This document shows, one piece after another, positions 9,501 to 17,673 of a DNA stretch of 64,000 nucleotides. The stretch is from the NCBI GenBank assembly GCA_023392535.1, contig JAEVYY010000026.1, forward strand, positions 248,001 to 312,000. Direction: 5' to 3'. The DNA comes from Bacillota bacterium. Lineage in GTDB: Bacteria > Bacillota > Clostridia > Lachnospirales > Lachnospiraceae. Below the pieces are notes generated by a model. It ran no database searches, was not told the DNA's origin, and saw only the letters and a program-made list of their open reading frames with translations. Position numbers and translations under genes: made by a program. How positions within the stretch are numbered: position 1 is the first letter of the stretch; each line of letters opens with the position of its first letter.

Positions 9501-10337
9501 ATGAATATTGAAATCGCAAACCGATTGGTAAATTTAAGAAAAGAAAATAATCTATCTCAGGAAGCATTGGCAGGAAAACTGGGAATTAGCCGTCAGGCGG
9601 TTAGTAAATGGGAGAGAGCGGAAGCTTCCCCGGATACGGATAATTTAATCTTGCTTGCAAGACTGTATGGGGTTTCATTAGATGAATTGCTTCAGACTGA
9701 GGATGAGATACCAAAGCTTGATACAGAAGATAGCGGAATGACGGAGCAAAATACGTTTTCAGACAATGCTTCTACGGAAGAAAATAATTATGACTATTAT
9801 AAAAATAATGAATACGTGCATGTTGGTATGGGTGGCATTCATGTAAAGGATAAAGATGGAAGCGAAGTTCACGTTGGTTGGGATGGAATCCATGTAGATG
9901 ACAAAGAGAATAGTGACAATGTGCATATCGATAAAAACGGAGTCTATATCAATGGAAAAAAATATCGCAAAGAGGACTGGAAGAATGATCACCATTATCA
10001 TGATCCGCATCATTTTCCGATTGATATGCTTATCTTTTTGATCTACATTTTAATCGGAATTTTCTATAACATGTGGGGGATTGGATTGCTTGTATTTTTA
10101 CTGATACCGTTGATACACAGTACAATATCGATGGTACGTTACAAGAATCTCAACTATTTTGCTTATCCAGTGTTTGTTACAGGTATCTTTTTGCTGTTGG
10201 GATTCTATAAAAATATGTGGCATCCTGCCTGGGTCATTTTTTTAACAATACCAATATATTATTCTATTATTTCCTATTTTAATTTCATGATAAATAAAAA
10301 TAGAGAAAAGAGAGAGAAAACAAAATCTGATATCTAA
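9501..10337 (+). CDS. Membrane-anchored XRE-family regulator with HV-GIHV repeats
   Basis: The first 65 or so residues form a Cro/C1-type helix-turn-helix (LSQEALAGKLGISRQAVSKWERAEASPD), so this is a DNA-binding protein. Residues about 100-155 contain three approximate 18-residue repeats starting VHVGMGGIHV, VHVGWDGIHV and VHIDKNGVYI. A His-rich patch (DHHYHDPHH) follows, then four predicted membrane helices to the C-terminus. This layout suggests a one-component sensor tethered to the membrane that responds to an envelope or metal cue; the signal is not known. It has its own AGAGGAGG site and a promoter with direct repeats. The gene sits alone between uvrC and hprK and is followed by a hairpin. 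Confidence 0.85.
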   Translation: MNIEIANRLVNLRKENNLSQEALAGKLGISRQAVSKWERAEASPDTDNLILLARLYGVSLDELLQTEDEIPKLDTEDSGMTEQNTFSDNASTEENNYDYYKNNEYVHVGMGGIHVKDKDGSEVHVGWDGIHVDDKENSDNVHIDKNGVYINGKKYRKEDWKNDHHYHDPHHFPIDMLIFLIYILIGIFYNMWGIGLLVFLLIPLIHSTISMVRYKNLNYFAYPVFVTGIFLLLGFYKNMWHPAWVIFLTIPIYYSIISYFNFMINKNREKREKTKSDI

Positions 10338-10350
10338 TAATGATATGTGT

Positions 10351-10382
10351 GGGCAGCCAGAAGAGAAATCTTTTGGCTGCCC
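10351..10382 (+). terminator. Strong hairpin after the XRE regulator
   Basis: GGGCAGCCAGAAGA and TCTTTTGGCTGCCC form a 13-14 bp stem with a GAAA tetraloop. The following run is GTTCGATTCT rather than a clean T tract, so termination may be moderate. Confidence 0.65.
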
Positions 10383-10425
10383 GTTCGATTCTAACCGATC
10401 GATCTGAATAGGAATCAATCGTACC

Positions 10426-10454
10426 TTGTTTATAGATTCTAACTATGATAAAAT
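10426..10454 (+). promoter_or_regulatory. Sigma-A-type promoter of the hprK cluster
   Basis: TTGTTT at 10426-10431 and TAAAAT at 10449-10454 have a 17-bp spacer. Transcription would start near 10461, giving an 85-nt leader to hprK. Confidence 0.5.
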
Positions 10455-10545
10455 GAAAATCGATTCTAGGTATTTGTAGATTGATAAATAAGTTTTTGAT
10501 CAAAGCAGATAATAATTTGAGAACGTACAAGATAAGGAGAAGTTT

Positions 10546-11481
10546 ATGGCAAGTATAAAATTAGTAAAAATCATTGATAAAATGAAACTTGATAATTTAA
10601 CACCTGAAATTGATATCTCTGAAGTTAAGATTACACAACCGGATATAAACAGACCTGCCCTTCAATTAGCTGGTTATTTTGAACACTTTGATGCAACACG
10701 TCTTCAAATTATTGGCTTTGTGGAATTCACCTATATGGAAGGCCTGAAGAATGAGAATAAAAGAGAAGTGTTTGCCAAGCTGTTATCTTATAATATTCCC
10801 TGTATCGTATTTTGCAGGGAACTAAAGCCAGATCCTATTTTTTTAGAACTTGCTTTAGAACATAAAATTCCAATACTTATGACAAAAAAATCGACCTCTA
10901 CTTTTATGGCTGAGATTATCAGATGGCTGAATGTTAAGCTTGCACCATGTATTTCTGTTCATGGTGTGTTAGTAGATGTATATGGTGAGGGAGTTTTAAT
11001 TACTGGAGAAAGTGGAATCGGCAAAAGTGAAGCAGCGATTGAATTAATCAAAAGAGGACATCGTCTGGTTACAGATGATGTGGTAGAACTGCGCAAAGTC
11101 AGTGATGATACATTGATTGGTTCTGCTCCTGATATTACCAAACATTTTATTGAATTAAGAGGTATTGGAATTGTTGATGTAAAGACATTGTTTGGTGTAT
11201 CAAGTGTAAAAGATACCCAGGCAATTGACCTTGTTATTAAATTAGAGGATTGGGATAGAGATAAAGAGTACGACAGATTGGGATTAGAAGAGGAATATAC
11301 AGAATACCTTGGAAATAAAGTGGTTTGTCATAATATACCGATCAGACCAGGTAGAAATTTGGCAGTAATCTGTGAATCAGCAGCCGTTAATCACCGACAG
11401 AAGAAGATGGGTTATAATGCTGCACAGGAATTGTATACACGTGTGCAGAATTCACTATCGAGAAGAAGAGAAGACGACTAA
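10546..11481 (+). CDS. hprK: HPr kinase/phosphorylase
   Basis: Bifunctional enzyme that phosphorylates and dephosphorylates Ser46 of HPr and Crh, linking sugar supply to carbon catabolite control through CcpA. The 311-residue protein has the usual length. The C-terminal kinase domain carries the P-loop GESGIGKS at 154-161, preceded by the conserved VHG around residue 139; the HprK signature follows (SAPDITKHFIELRGIGIVDV). It starts with a GGAG-type site. Its likely substrate is encoded downstream as the HPr-like gene at 15279, in the same co-directional run of genes. Confidence 0.97.
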   Translation: MASIKLVKIIDKMKLDNLTPEIDISEVKITQPDINRPALQLAGYFEHFDATRLQIIGFVEFTYMEGLKNENKREVFAKLLSYNIPCIVFCRELKPDPIFLELALEHKIPILMTKKSTSTFMAEIIRWLNVKLAPCISVHGVLVDVYGEGVLITGESGIGKSEAAIELIKRGHRLVTDDVVELRKVSDDTLIGSAPDITKHFIELRGIGIVDVKTLFGVSSVKDTQAIDLVIKLEDWDRDKEYDRLGLEEEYTEYLGNKVVCHNIPIRPGRNLAVICESAAVNHRQKKMGYNAAQELYTRVQNSLSRRREDD

Positions 11482-11499
11482 TAAAGAGGAGATTTGGAA

Positions 11500-12435
11500 A
11501 TGAGTAAATATTGTTTTGGCGTTGACGTTGGGGGAACTACGATTAAAATGGGGCTTTTTGATATGGATGGGACAGTTCTTGAGAAATGGGAGATTCCTAC
11601 CAGAACAGAAAATGGTGGGAAACTGATACTACCTGATATTGCAGAGGCAGTGACTAAAAAAATGCAGGAAAAATCTATAGATAAATCTGAAGTCGCAGGT
11701 GTTGGTGTAGGGGTTCCCGGACCAGTCGATGCGGACGGTATCGTTCATTGTGCAGTGAACCTTGGATGGGGTGTAGTTGATGTTAAGAAAACACTAAGTG
11801 ATTTATTAGGGGTGACAGTTGAAGCAGGCAATGATGCAAATGTTGCGGCATTAGGTGAGATGTGGAAAGGCGGCGGCTCCGGGCATAAGAATCTGGTGGC
11901 CGTCACACTTGGGACAGGTGTTGGGGGTGGAATTATCGTTAATGGTCATATCCTGACAGGTGTAACAGGAGCAGGCGGTGAGATAGGGCACATCCACATG
12001 GAGGATGAGGAGTCAGACGTGTGTGGCTGTGGAAATAGAGGTTGCCTGGAGCAATATGCATCGGCTACGGGCATTGTCAGATTAGCCAATCGGATGTTGG
12101 CTCACACAACTGAAAAGACCGTATTGACTGAAACGCAAGTAACGGCAAAGACTGTATTTGATGCAGTAAAAGCTGGAGACAACGTTGCAATTGAAATTGC
12201 TGAACAATTTGGCGAATACCTTGGGAAGGGCCTTGCAGCAGTGGCAGGTGTTGTTAATCCAGAAATATTTGTGGTCGGAGGCGGGGTATCGAAAGCAGGT
12301 ACAGTTGTTTTGGACTATATTAAGAAATATTTCACGAAGTATGTATTTCATGGAAGCAGAGAAACAATTTTTGCGTTGGCAACACTGGGTAACGATGCTG
12401 GAATCTATGGTGCGGCTAAAATGGTATTGGAATAA
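11500..12435 (+). CDS. glcK: ROK-family glucokinase
   Basis: Phosphorylates glucose to glucose 6-phosphate with ATP in the cytoplasm. The 311-residue protein shows the N-terminal phosphate-binding motif GVDVGGTTIKMG, the GTGVGGGII loop, the sugar-binding EIGHIHME stretch and the ROK zinc motif CGCGNRGCLEQY. I chose ATG 11500 because AGAGGAG ends 8 bases upstream; an in-frame TTG at 11494 is less likely. It begins 18 bases after hprK, so the two are probably cotranscribed. Some ROK kinases use other hexoses, but this sequence resembles the Firmicutes glucokinase type. Confidence 0.9.
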   Translation: MSKYCFGVDVGGTTIKMGLFDMDGTVLEKWEIPTRTENGGKLILPDIAEAVTKKMQEKSIDKSEVAGVGVGVPGPVDADGIVHCAVNLGWGVVDVKKTLSDLLGVTVEAGNDANVAALGEMWKGGGSGHKNLVAVTLGTGVGGGIIVNGHILTGVTGAGGEIGHIHMEDEESDVCGCGNRGCLEQYASATGIVRLANRMLAHTTEKTVLTETQVTAKTVFDAVKAGDNVAIEIAEQFGEYLGKGLAAVAGVVNPEIFVVGGGVSKAGTVVLDYIKKYFTKYVFHGSRETIFALATLGNDAGIYGAAKMVLE

Positions 12436-12491
12436 GAACTTGTGAGAAGGCATATGATATGTTAGCTAATAGAAAATAAGCAGGTGAAAAA

Positions 12492-13406
12492 GTGAATACA
12501 GCCGTATTAGAGTATATCGAAAAAATAGTACCAAAAGAAAATATACTTGTAAAAGAGCCTATGAGCAAATACACGACTTTTCGCACAGGAGGCGAAGCAA
12601 ATATACTTTTACAAGTGCAGTCGGAAGAACAATTGAGTAAATTACTTGAGCTTTTTAATAAAATAGAGATTGAGTTTTTTATTGTGGGAAATGGAAGTAA
12701 CTTGTTGGTTAGTGATAATGGTTATGATGGTATTATCATTCAGATTGGTCCAGCCATGAGCAAGATTCGTGTTAATGGAACCCATATTTATGCACAGGCA
12801 GGCGCACTGCTTTCTCAAGTCGCTAAAGAAGCTTATAAGTATGGATTGACGGGACTTGAGTTCGCATCTGGGATACCTGGCTCGATTGGAGGGGCTGTTG
12901 TTATGAACGCCGGAGCTTATGGCGGTGAAATGAAACATACAGTTACCAAGGTTCGTGTCATGAGCATGAGCGGAGAGATTCTGGAACTTGACAATGAAAC
13001 AATGGAATTTGGGTATCGCACCAGTGTGATTCGAAATAATCGTTTTGTGGTAGTAGGAGTTGAGATAGAATTACAAGAAGGTAACAAAGAGACAATTAAC
13101 GAAACTATGCTTCAGCTAGCGAAAAGACGAAGAGAAAAACAGCCACTGGAATACCCAAGCGCGGGAAGCACATTCAAGAGACCGGAAGGTTATTATGCAG
13201 GAAAACTGATTATGGATTCAGGGCTAAAAGGATATCGGGTCGGAGATGCATGTGTATCAGAAAAACACTGTGGTTTTATTATTAACAGAGGACATGCAAC
13301 ATCCATGGAGCTGTGGAAAATTATCCATGATGTGCAGGAAAGAGTTTATGATAAATTTGGTGTTACACTAGAGATGGAAGTTATTTGTCTTGGGAAATTT
13401 GACTGA
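12492..13406 (+). CDS. murB: UDP-N-acetylenolpyruvoylglucosamine reductase
   Basis: Flavoenzyme that reduces UDP-GlcNAc-enolpyruvate to UDP-MurNAc, the second committed step of peptidoglycan precursor synthesis. The 304-residue protein begins with a GTG and an AGGTGA site. FAD-binding motifs are visible: YTTFRTGGEANIL, VGNGSNLLVSDNGYDG and GLEFASGIPGSIGGAVVMNAGAYG. The catalytic Ser/Glu region includes YPSAGSTFKRPEGYYAGKLI, the type IIb-like short form common in Firmicutes. It sits inside the hprK-whiA cluster, which ties cell-wall supply to carbon control. Confidence 0.96.
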   Translation: MNTAVLEYIEKIVPKENILVKEPMSKYTTFRTGGEANILLQVQSEEQLSKLLELFNKIEIEFFIVGNGSNLLVSDNGYDGIIIQIGPAMSKIRVNGTHIYAQAGALLSQVAKEAYKYGLTGLEFASGIPGSIGGAVVMNAGAYGGEMKHTVTKVRVMSMSGEILELDNETMEFGYRTSVIRNNRFVVVGVEIELQEGNKETINETMLQLAKRRREKQPLEYPSAGSTFKRPEGYYAGKLIMDSGLKGYRVGDACVSEKHCGFIINRGHATSMELWKIIHDVQERVYDKFGVTLEMEVICLGKFD

Positions 13407-13431
13407 CTAGCTTAAAAGCAAAGGAGTAGAT

Positions 13432-14292
13432 ATGCGGTTTGTTATTGTTACAGGAATGAGCGGGGGAGGAAAAAGAACAGCATTAAAAATGCTGGAAGAT
13501 TTTGGATTCTATTGTGTGGACAATCTTCCAGTTCCTTTGATTCGGAAATTTGTGGAACTCATATTAGCGCCAAACGGAGAAATCACAAAAGTAGCTCTTG
13601 GCTTAGATGTTCGTGCGGACCAATCCTTCATGGATATTCAAAAAGTATTGGATGATTTGAAAGAATTGGGTTGCGTGTATGAACTTCTTTTTATGGATGC
13701 CAATAATCAGGTGTTATTAAAAAGATATAAAGAAAGCAGAAGAATGCATCCTCTGGCCAGCGAGGGGCGCGTGGAAGATGGAATTCGAAAAGAGCGCAAT
13801 ACGCTTTCGGAAGTGAGAGAAAAGGCGGATTATGTGATTGATACATCTAAGTTATTAACGAGGGAATTAAAGGAAGAACTTGACAGAATATTTGTTAATA
13901 ATGAGGAATATAATAGCCTTATGGTCAATATTATGTCATTTGGTTTTAAAAACGGTATTCCCGCGGATTCAGACCTTGTATTTGATGTAAGATTTTTACC
14001 GAATCCTTTTTATATAGAAGAACTTAAAAATAAGACTGGAAATGACCAAGAAGTACAAGAATATGTCATGAATTTTTCGGAAGCACGTGAGTTTCTGAAT
14101 AAATTATCTGAAATGATACTATTTTTGATTCCTTATTATGTGAAGGAAGGAAAATATCAGTTGGTGATCAGTATAGGCTGCACTGGTGGAAAACATAGAA
14201 GTGTGACACTGGCAAATGAACTTTATAAAAGATTGAAAAATAAAGGAAACTATGGTCTTACTTTAATGCATAGGGACATGAAACATGGTTAA
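13432..14292 (+). CDS. rapZ: RapZ/YvcJ-family nucleotide-binding protein
   Basis: Member of the RapZ/YvcJ P-loop family, which binds nucleotides; in enteric bacteria RapZ tunes glucosamine-6-phosphate synthase mRNA through small RNAs, and in Bacillus YvcJ has GTPase activity and affects competence. The 286-residue protein has the family length, the CVDNLP motif at about 29-34 and the conserved C-terminal SIGCTGGKHRSVTLANEL. The P-loop reads GMSGGGKRT at 8-16, with Arg15 where Ser or Thr normally follows the Lys. It precedes whiA, the usual rapZ-(ybhK)-whiA arrangement, but no yvcK/ybhK homologue lies between them here. Confidence 0.93.
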   Translation: MRFVIVTGMSGGGKRTALKMLEDFGFYCVDNLPVPLIRKFVELILAPNGEITKVALGLDVRADQSFMDIQKVLDDLKELGCVYELLFMDANNQVLLKRYKESRRMHPLASEGRVEDGIRKERNTLSEVREKADYVIDTSKLLTRELKEELDRIFVNNEEYNSLMVNIMSFGFKNGIPADSDLVFDVRFLPNPFYIEELKNKTGNDQEVQEYVMNFSEAREFLNKLSEMILFLIPYYVKEGKYQLVISIGCTGGKHRSVTLANELYKRLKNKGNYGLTLMHRDMKHG

Positions 14293-14322
14293 GGTATCGC
14301 AAGAGCGGCAGATAGGAGCGAG

Positions 14323-15267
14323 ATGTCATTTTCTGGAGAAGTAAAAGAGGAATTATCGAAACATGTTAGTTCAGCCAGACATTGTCAATTAGCAGAATTA
14401 GCAGCCCTTATTCAATACAATGGAAAAATTCTTTCGGATGAAAATGAAAATAAAGTGATTAAAATTCAAACCGAAAATCTGATTGTAGCTAGAAAATACT
14501 TTACATTATTAAGAAAAACATTTAATATAGATACTGAAATTGCAGAGTCATCCCTAAGGGAGCATACAAAGGTGAATACATATGTAAGCTGTCTGAATGA
14601 TGTAAAAGCAGTTAACAGGGTACTACAAGCTCTTAAAATAGTTGACAAAAATGGGAATTATCTAACATCCATGGACGTAATTAATCCTATGATCGTTAAA
14701 AATAGCTGTTGTAAAAGAGCTTTTTTACGAGGTGCTTATCTGGCGATCGGATCTATGAGCGATCCGGAGAAAAGTTATCATTTTGAATTGGTCTGCCTGA
14801 GTGAAGCGCAAGCCATTCAGATCAGAGACATCATGATAGGATTTCAGGTAGATGCTAAGATTGTAGTACGGAAAAAATATTATGTGGTATATGTAAAAGA
14901 AGGTTCTGGTATTGTTGATTTATTGAATATTATGGAAGCACATGTTTCACTGATGAACTTGGAAAATCTTCGTATTTTAAAAGAAATGCGAAATTCTATC
15001 AATAGAAGAGTAAATTGTGAGGCAGCTAATATTACGAAGACTGTGAATGCAGCTTCGAAACAAATCGATGATATATTGTATATTCAAAAAACAGCAGGTT
15101 TTAGTTGTTTACAAGATAACTTAAGAGAAATGGCGGAAGTAAGAATAGAACATCCAGAAGCTACGCTCAAAGAATTGGGAGGATATCTTGATCCCCCGGT
15201 GGGCAAATCGGGTGTGAATCATAGGCTTAGGAAACTAAGTGAATTTGCTGACAAGCTTAGACGGTAA
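14323..15267 (+). CDS. whiA: WhiA-family DNA-binding protein
   Basis: Regulator combining a LAGLIDADG-like homing-endonuclease fold (N-terminal two thirds, without nuclease function in the family) with a C-terminal helix-turn-helix. Family members control sporulation septation in Streptomyces and affect division and chromosome segregation in Bacillus. The 314-residue protein begins MSFSGEVKEELSKH, contains CCKRAFLRGAYLAIGSMSDPEK and ends with the HTH stretch LKELGGYLDPPVGKSGVNHRLRK (shown in two parts across the domain). The gene lies between rapZ and the HPr-like gene, the standard Firmicutes order. Confidence 0.96.
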   Translation: MSFSGEVKEELSKHVSSARHCQLAELAALIQYNGKILSDENENKVIKIQTENLIVARKYFTLLRKTFNIDTEIAESSLREHTKVNTYVSCLNDVKAVNRVLQALKIVDKNGNYLTSMDVINPMIVKNSCCKRAFLRGAYLAIGSMSDPEKSYHFELVCLSEAQAIQIRDIMIGFQVDAKIVVRKKYYVVYVKEGSGIVDLLNIMEAHVSLMNLENLRILKEMRNSINRRVNCEAANITKTVNAASKQIDDILYIQKTAGFSCLQDNLREMAEVRIEHPEATLKELGGYLDPPVGKSGVNHRLRKLSEFADKLRR

Positions 15268-15278
15268 AGGAGGATATT

Positions 15279-15539
15279 ATGATTAGAAAAACAATGAAAG
15301 TACAGTTAGACGGTGGTCTGGAAGCCAGACCGGTAGCAGTATTGGTACAAGTCGCAAGTCAGTTTGAGAGTTCTGTCTATGTAGAGGCAGAAGGCAGAAA
15401 AGTAAATGCAAAAAGCATCATGGGAATGATGACGTTGGGTTTATCGTCTGGTGAAGATGTATCGGTAGAAGCAGATGGAGCGGACGAGCAGTCGGCAGTA
15501 GAAAGTATCGAAAAATACTTAAGTGGTGCAGAACAATAA
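15279..15539 (+). CDS. Crh-like HPr-family protein lacking the phosphorylatable His15
   Basis: HPr-fold protein of 86 residues. In HPr, His15 accepts phosphate from PTS enzyme I; here the motif reads GGLEARP, so position 15 is Glu. The Ser46 region is intact (NAKSIMGMM, Ser46). Bacillus Crh has the same logic with Gln15: it cannot carry phosphate for sugar transport but is phosphorylated by HprK on Ser46 and acts as CcpA corepressor. The whole protein resembles Crh (DEQ-containing C-terminal helix). It follows whiA by 11 bases with an AAAGGAGG site, and hprK is in the same cluster. I infer a regulatory, not phosphotransfer, role. Confidence 0.92.
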   Translation: MIRKTMKVQLDGGLEARPVAVLVQVASQFESSVYVEAEGRKVNAKSIMGMMTLGLSSGEDVSVEADGADEQSAVESIEKYLSGAEQ

Positions 15540-15587
15540 CATATTTATTTGAATTATTTTGTAACAAAAGTTCATAATATAAGATAC

Positions 15588-15617
15588 AAAAAGGAATGCA
15601 TAAGTATTCCTTTTTTT
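15588..15617 (+). terminator. Intrinsic terminator after the HPr-like gene
   Basis: AAAAAGGAAT and ATTCCTTTTT form a stem with a GCATAAGT loop and a 3' T7 tract. It ends the hprK-whiA-HPr run. An upstream extension of the next reading frame would run through this hairpin and was therefore not accepted. Confidence 0.85.
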
Positions 15618-15692
15618 CTGTATGTTTTATATAATGTATATACTATAACAGCAGTAATTTGTATAATCCGTAAACGGCAGATGGGAGCAACT

Positions 15693-16592
15693 ATGAAAAA
15701 GAAAAAAATGTTATTTATATACAATCCTCATGCTGGTAAGGCAAATATTAAAAGCAATTTATTAGATATTATTGATATTTTTACAAAGGCTGCATACGAA
15801 GTTACCGCATATCCGACTCAATTTGTTGGAGATGCGATTGCGGTGTCCCGTGAGAGGTCTGGTGATTTTGATATCGTAGTATGCAGTGGGGGGGATGGTA
15901 CGTTGGATGAGGTAGTGACGGGAATTATGCAATGTTCTGTCAGACCAACAATTGGCTATATTCCGGCTGGTAGCACCAATGATTTTGCAAATAGCCTTCA
16001 TATTCCAAAGAGTATGATGAAAGCAGCAGAGACAGTGGTTGAAGGAATGGAATTTCCTTGTGATATTGGGGCTTTTAATGATGATACATTCGTATATATT
16101 GCAGCATTTGGCCTTTTTACTGATGTATCTTATGAAACAAAACAAGATGTTAAAAATTTGTTGGGACATATGGCTTACTTACTTGAGGGCATGAAGAGAT
16201 TATCTGTGATTCCAACGTACAGGATTAAAATCCGATATGGAGAGGAAGTCATAGAGGATGAGTTTATTTTTGGTATGATTACTAATTCCGAATCCGTAGG
16301 TGGATTTAAAAGGATTACTGGTAAATGGGTAGAGTTAGATGATGGTATGTTTGAAGTAACACTGATTAGAAATCCTCGTAATGCAATTGAATTAAATTCT
16401 ATTTTGACAGCACTTGTATTAAAAGATATAGACACAGAATATATGTACTGCTTTAGAACAAGTCATATTGAGCTGGAATCTGAGGAAGAGATAGCCTGGA
16501 CATTGGATGGTGAATTTGGCGGAATCCATAAAAAGGCAATTATCGACAATTGTAAGAAAGCCATAAACATCATGGTTCCTAAGAAAAAATGA
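15693..16592 (+). CDS. Diacylglycerol/lipid kinase (DAGK catalytic domain, YegS/DgkB-like)
   Basis: Predicted ATP-dependent lipid kinase that likely phosphorylates diacylglycerol or a related lipid at the cytoplasmic membrane face, recycling it to phosphatidate. The 299-residue protein begins FIYNPHAGK and carries the catalytic GGDGTLDEVV near residue 65 and the GYIPAGSTNDFANSL motif typical of the family. I chose ATG 15693 because GGGAG ends 5 bases upstream; the frame is open back to 15549 but that would cross a terminator. It is a single gene between the HPr-like gene and fba. The exact lipid substrate cannot be read from sequence. Confidence 0.88.
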   Translation: MKKKKMLFIYNPHAGKANIKSNLLDIIDIFTKAAYEVTAYPTQFVGDAIAVSRERSGDFDIVVCSGGDGTLDEVVTGIMQCSVRPTIGYIPAGSTNDFANSLHIPKSMMKAAETVVEGMEFPCDIGAFNDDTFVYIAAFGLFTDVSYETKQDVKNLLGHMAYLLEGMKRLSVIPTYRIKIRYGEEVIEDEFIFGMITNSESVGGFKRITGKWVELDDGMFEVTLIRNPRNAIELNSILTALVLKDIDTEYMYCFRTSHIELESEEEIAWTLDGEFGGIHKKAIIDNCKKAINIMVPKKK

Positions 16593-16612
16593 TAAATATT
16601 TCACATTTATAG

Positions 16613-16641
16613 TTCCATTTTTAATGGAAGTAGGATATAAT
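16613..16641 (+). promoter_or_regulatory. fba promoter with internal inverted repeat
   Basis: TTCCAT at 16613-16618 and TATAAT at 16636-16641 are 17 bp apart. The -35 hexamer is the left arm of an inverted repeat, TTCCATTTTTAATGGAA (16613-16629), which could be an operator within the spacer. Confidence 0.45.
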
Positions 16642-16685
16642 AAGGACGGTTTAAAAATGTTAATTAATTAATGGAGGTAAATAAA

Positions 16686-17549
16686 ATGTTAGTATCAGCA
16701 GCAGAAATGCTTAAAAAGGCAAAAGCTGGCCATTATGCAGTCGGTCAATTCAACATCAACAACTTGGAATGGACAAAGGCAGTTTTACAAGCAGCTCAGG
16801 AAAATAACTCACCGGTTATCTTAGGCGTATCAGAAGGTGCTGGAAAGTACATGACAGGATACAAGACAATCGTTGGAATGGTTAATGGAATGATTGAAGA
16901 AATGAACATCACAGTTCCAGTAGCACTTCATTTAGATCATGGTTCCTATGATCACTGCTATAAATGTATTGAAGCTGGTTTTTCTTCTATCATGTTTGAT
17001 GGTTCTCATTATCCAATTGAAGAGAATGTTGCAAAAACAAAAGAATTAGTTGCTGCAGCTCATGCAAAGGGAATTTCTATTGAAGCAGAAGTAGGTTCAA
17101 TCGGTGGAGAAGAGGATGGCGTTATTGGCGCAGGCGAATGTGCTGATCCAGAAGAATGTAAAGCAGTAGCTGATTTGGGAATTGACTTCTTAGCAGCTGG
17201 TATCGGAAACATTCATGGAAAATATCCGGCTAACTGGAAAGGACTTTCATTTGAAACGTTAGATGCTATTCAAAAATTGACAGGAGATATGCCATTGGTA
17301 CTTCACGGTGGTACAGGTATCCCTGATGAAATGATCCAGAAAGCAATTGACCTTGGTGTTGCCAAAATCAATGTGAATACAGAATGTCAGTTAGTATTTG
17401 CTGATGCAACACGTAAATATATCGAAGCTGGAAAAGACTTAGAAGGAAAAGGATTTGATCCTCGTAAGTTATTAGCTCCAGGAGTGGAAGCAATCAAAGC
17501 GAAAGTGAAAGAAAAAATGGAAATATTTGGTTCTGTAAACCAAGCTTAA
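16686..17549 (+). CDS. fba: Class II fructose-1,6-bisphosphate aldolase
   Basis: Zinc-dependent glycolytic aldolase that cleaves fructose 1,6-bisphosphate into glyceraldehyde 3-phosphate and dihydroxyacetone phosphate. The 287-residue protein carries the metal and catalytic motifs HLDHGSYDH, FDGSHYPIEEN, GNIHGKYP and VLHGGTGIP, and the phosphate-binding INVNTE. ATG 16686 is preceded by GGAGGTAAATAAA; an upstream ATG at 16671 overlaps that site. It has its own promoter and terminator, as expected for a highly expressed glycolytic gene. A divergent paralogue lies at 45411. Confidence 0.96.
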   Translation: MLVSAAEMLKKAKAGHYAVGQFNINNLEWTKAVLQAAQENNSPVILGVSEGAGKYMTGYKTIVGMVNGMIEEMNITVPVALHLDHGSYDHCYKCIEAGFSSIMFDGSHYPIEENVAKTKELVAAAHAKGISIEAEVGSIGGEEDGVIGAGECADPEECKAVADLGIDFLAAGIGNIHGKYPANWKGLSFETLDAIQKLTGDMPLVLHGGTGIPDEMIQKAIDLGVAKINVNTECQLVFADATRKYIEAGKDLEGKGFDPRKLLAPGVEAIKAKVKEKMEIFGSVNQA

Positions 17550-17566
17550 TAAAATTACATTATTAG

Positions 17567-17600
17567 AAACTCCCACAGCGCATGCTGTAGGAGTTTTTAA
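17567..17600 (+). terminator. Intrinsic terminator after fba
   Basis: AAACTCC-ACAGC and GCTGT-GGAGTTT form a stem of about 13 bp with one mismatch and a GCAT loop, followed by T5 and an AT-rich run. Confidence 0.85.
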
Positions 17601-17673
17601 ATTTTTAGATAATTTGCACTGTTTTCCTAAATAAAAATTGTTGCACATTTTTGCATACGAGCAGATCGTAACG

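Noticed and set aside
15549..15692. Upstream extension of the lipid kinase frame
   Set aside because: It would run through a strong terminator and lacks a ribosome binding site.
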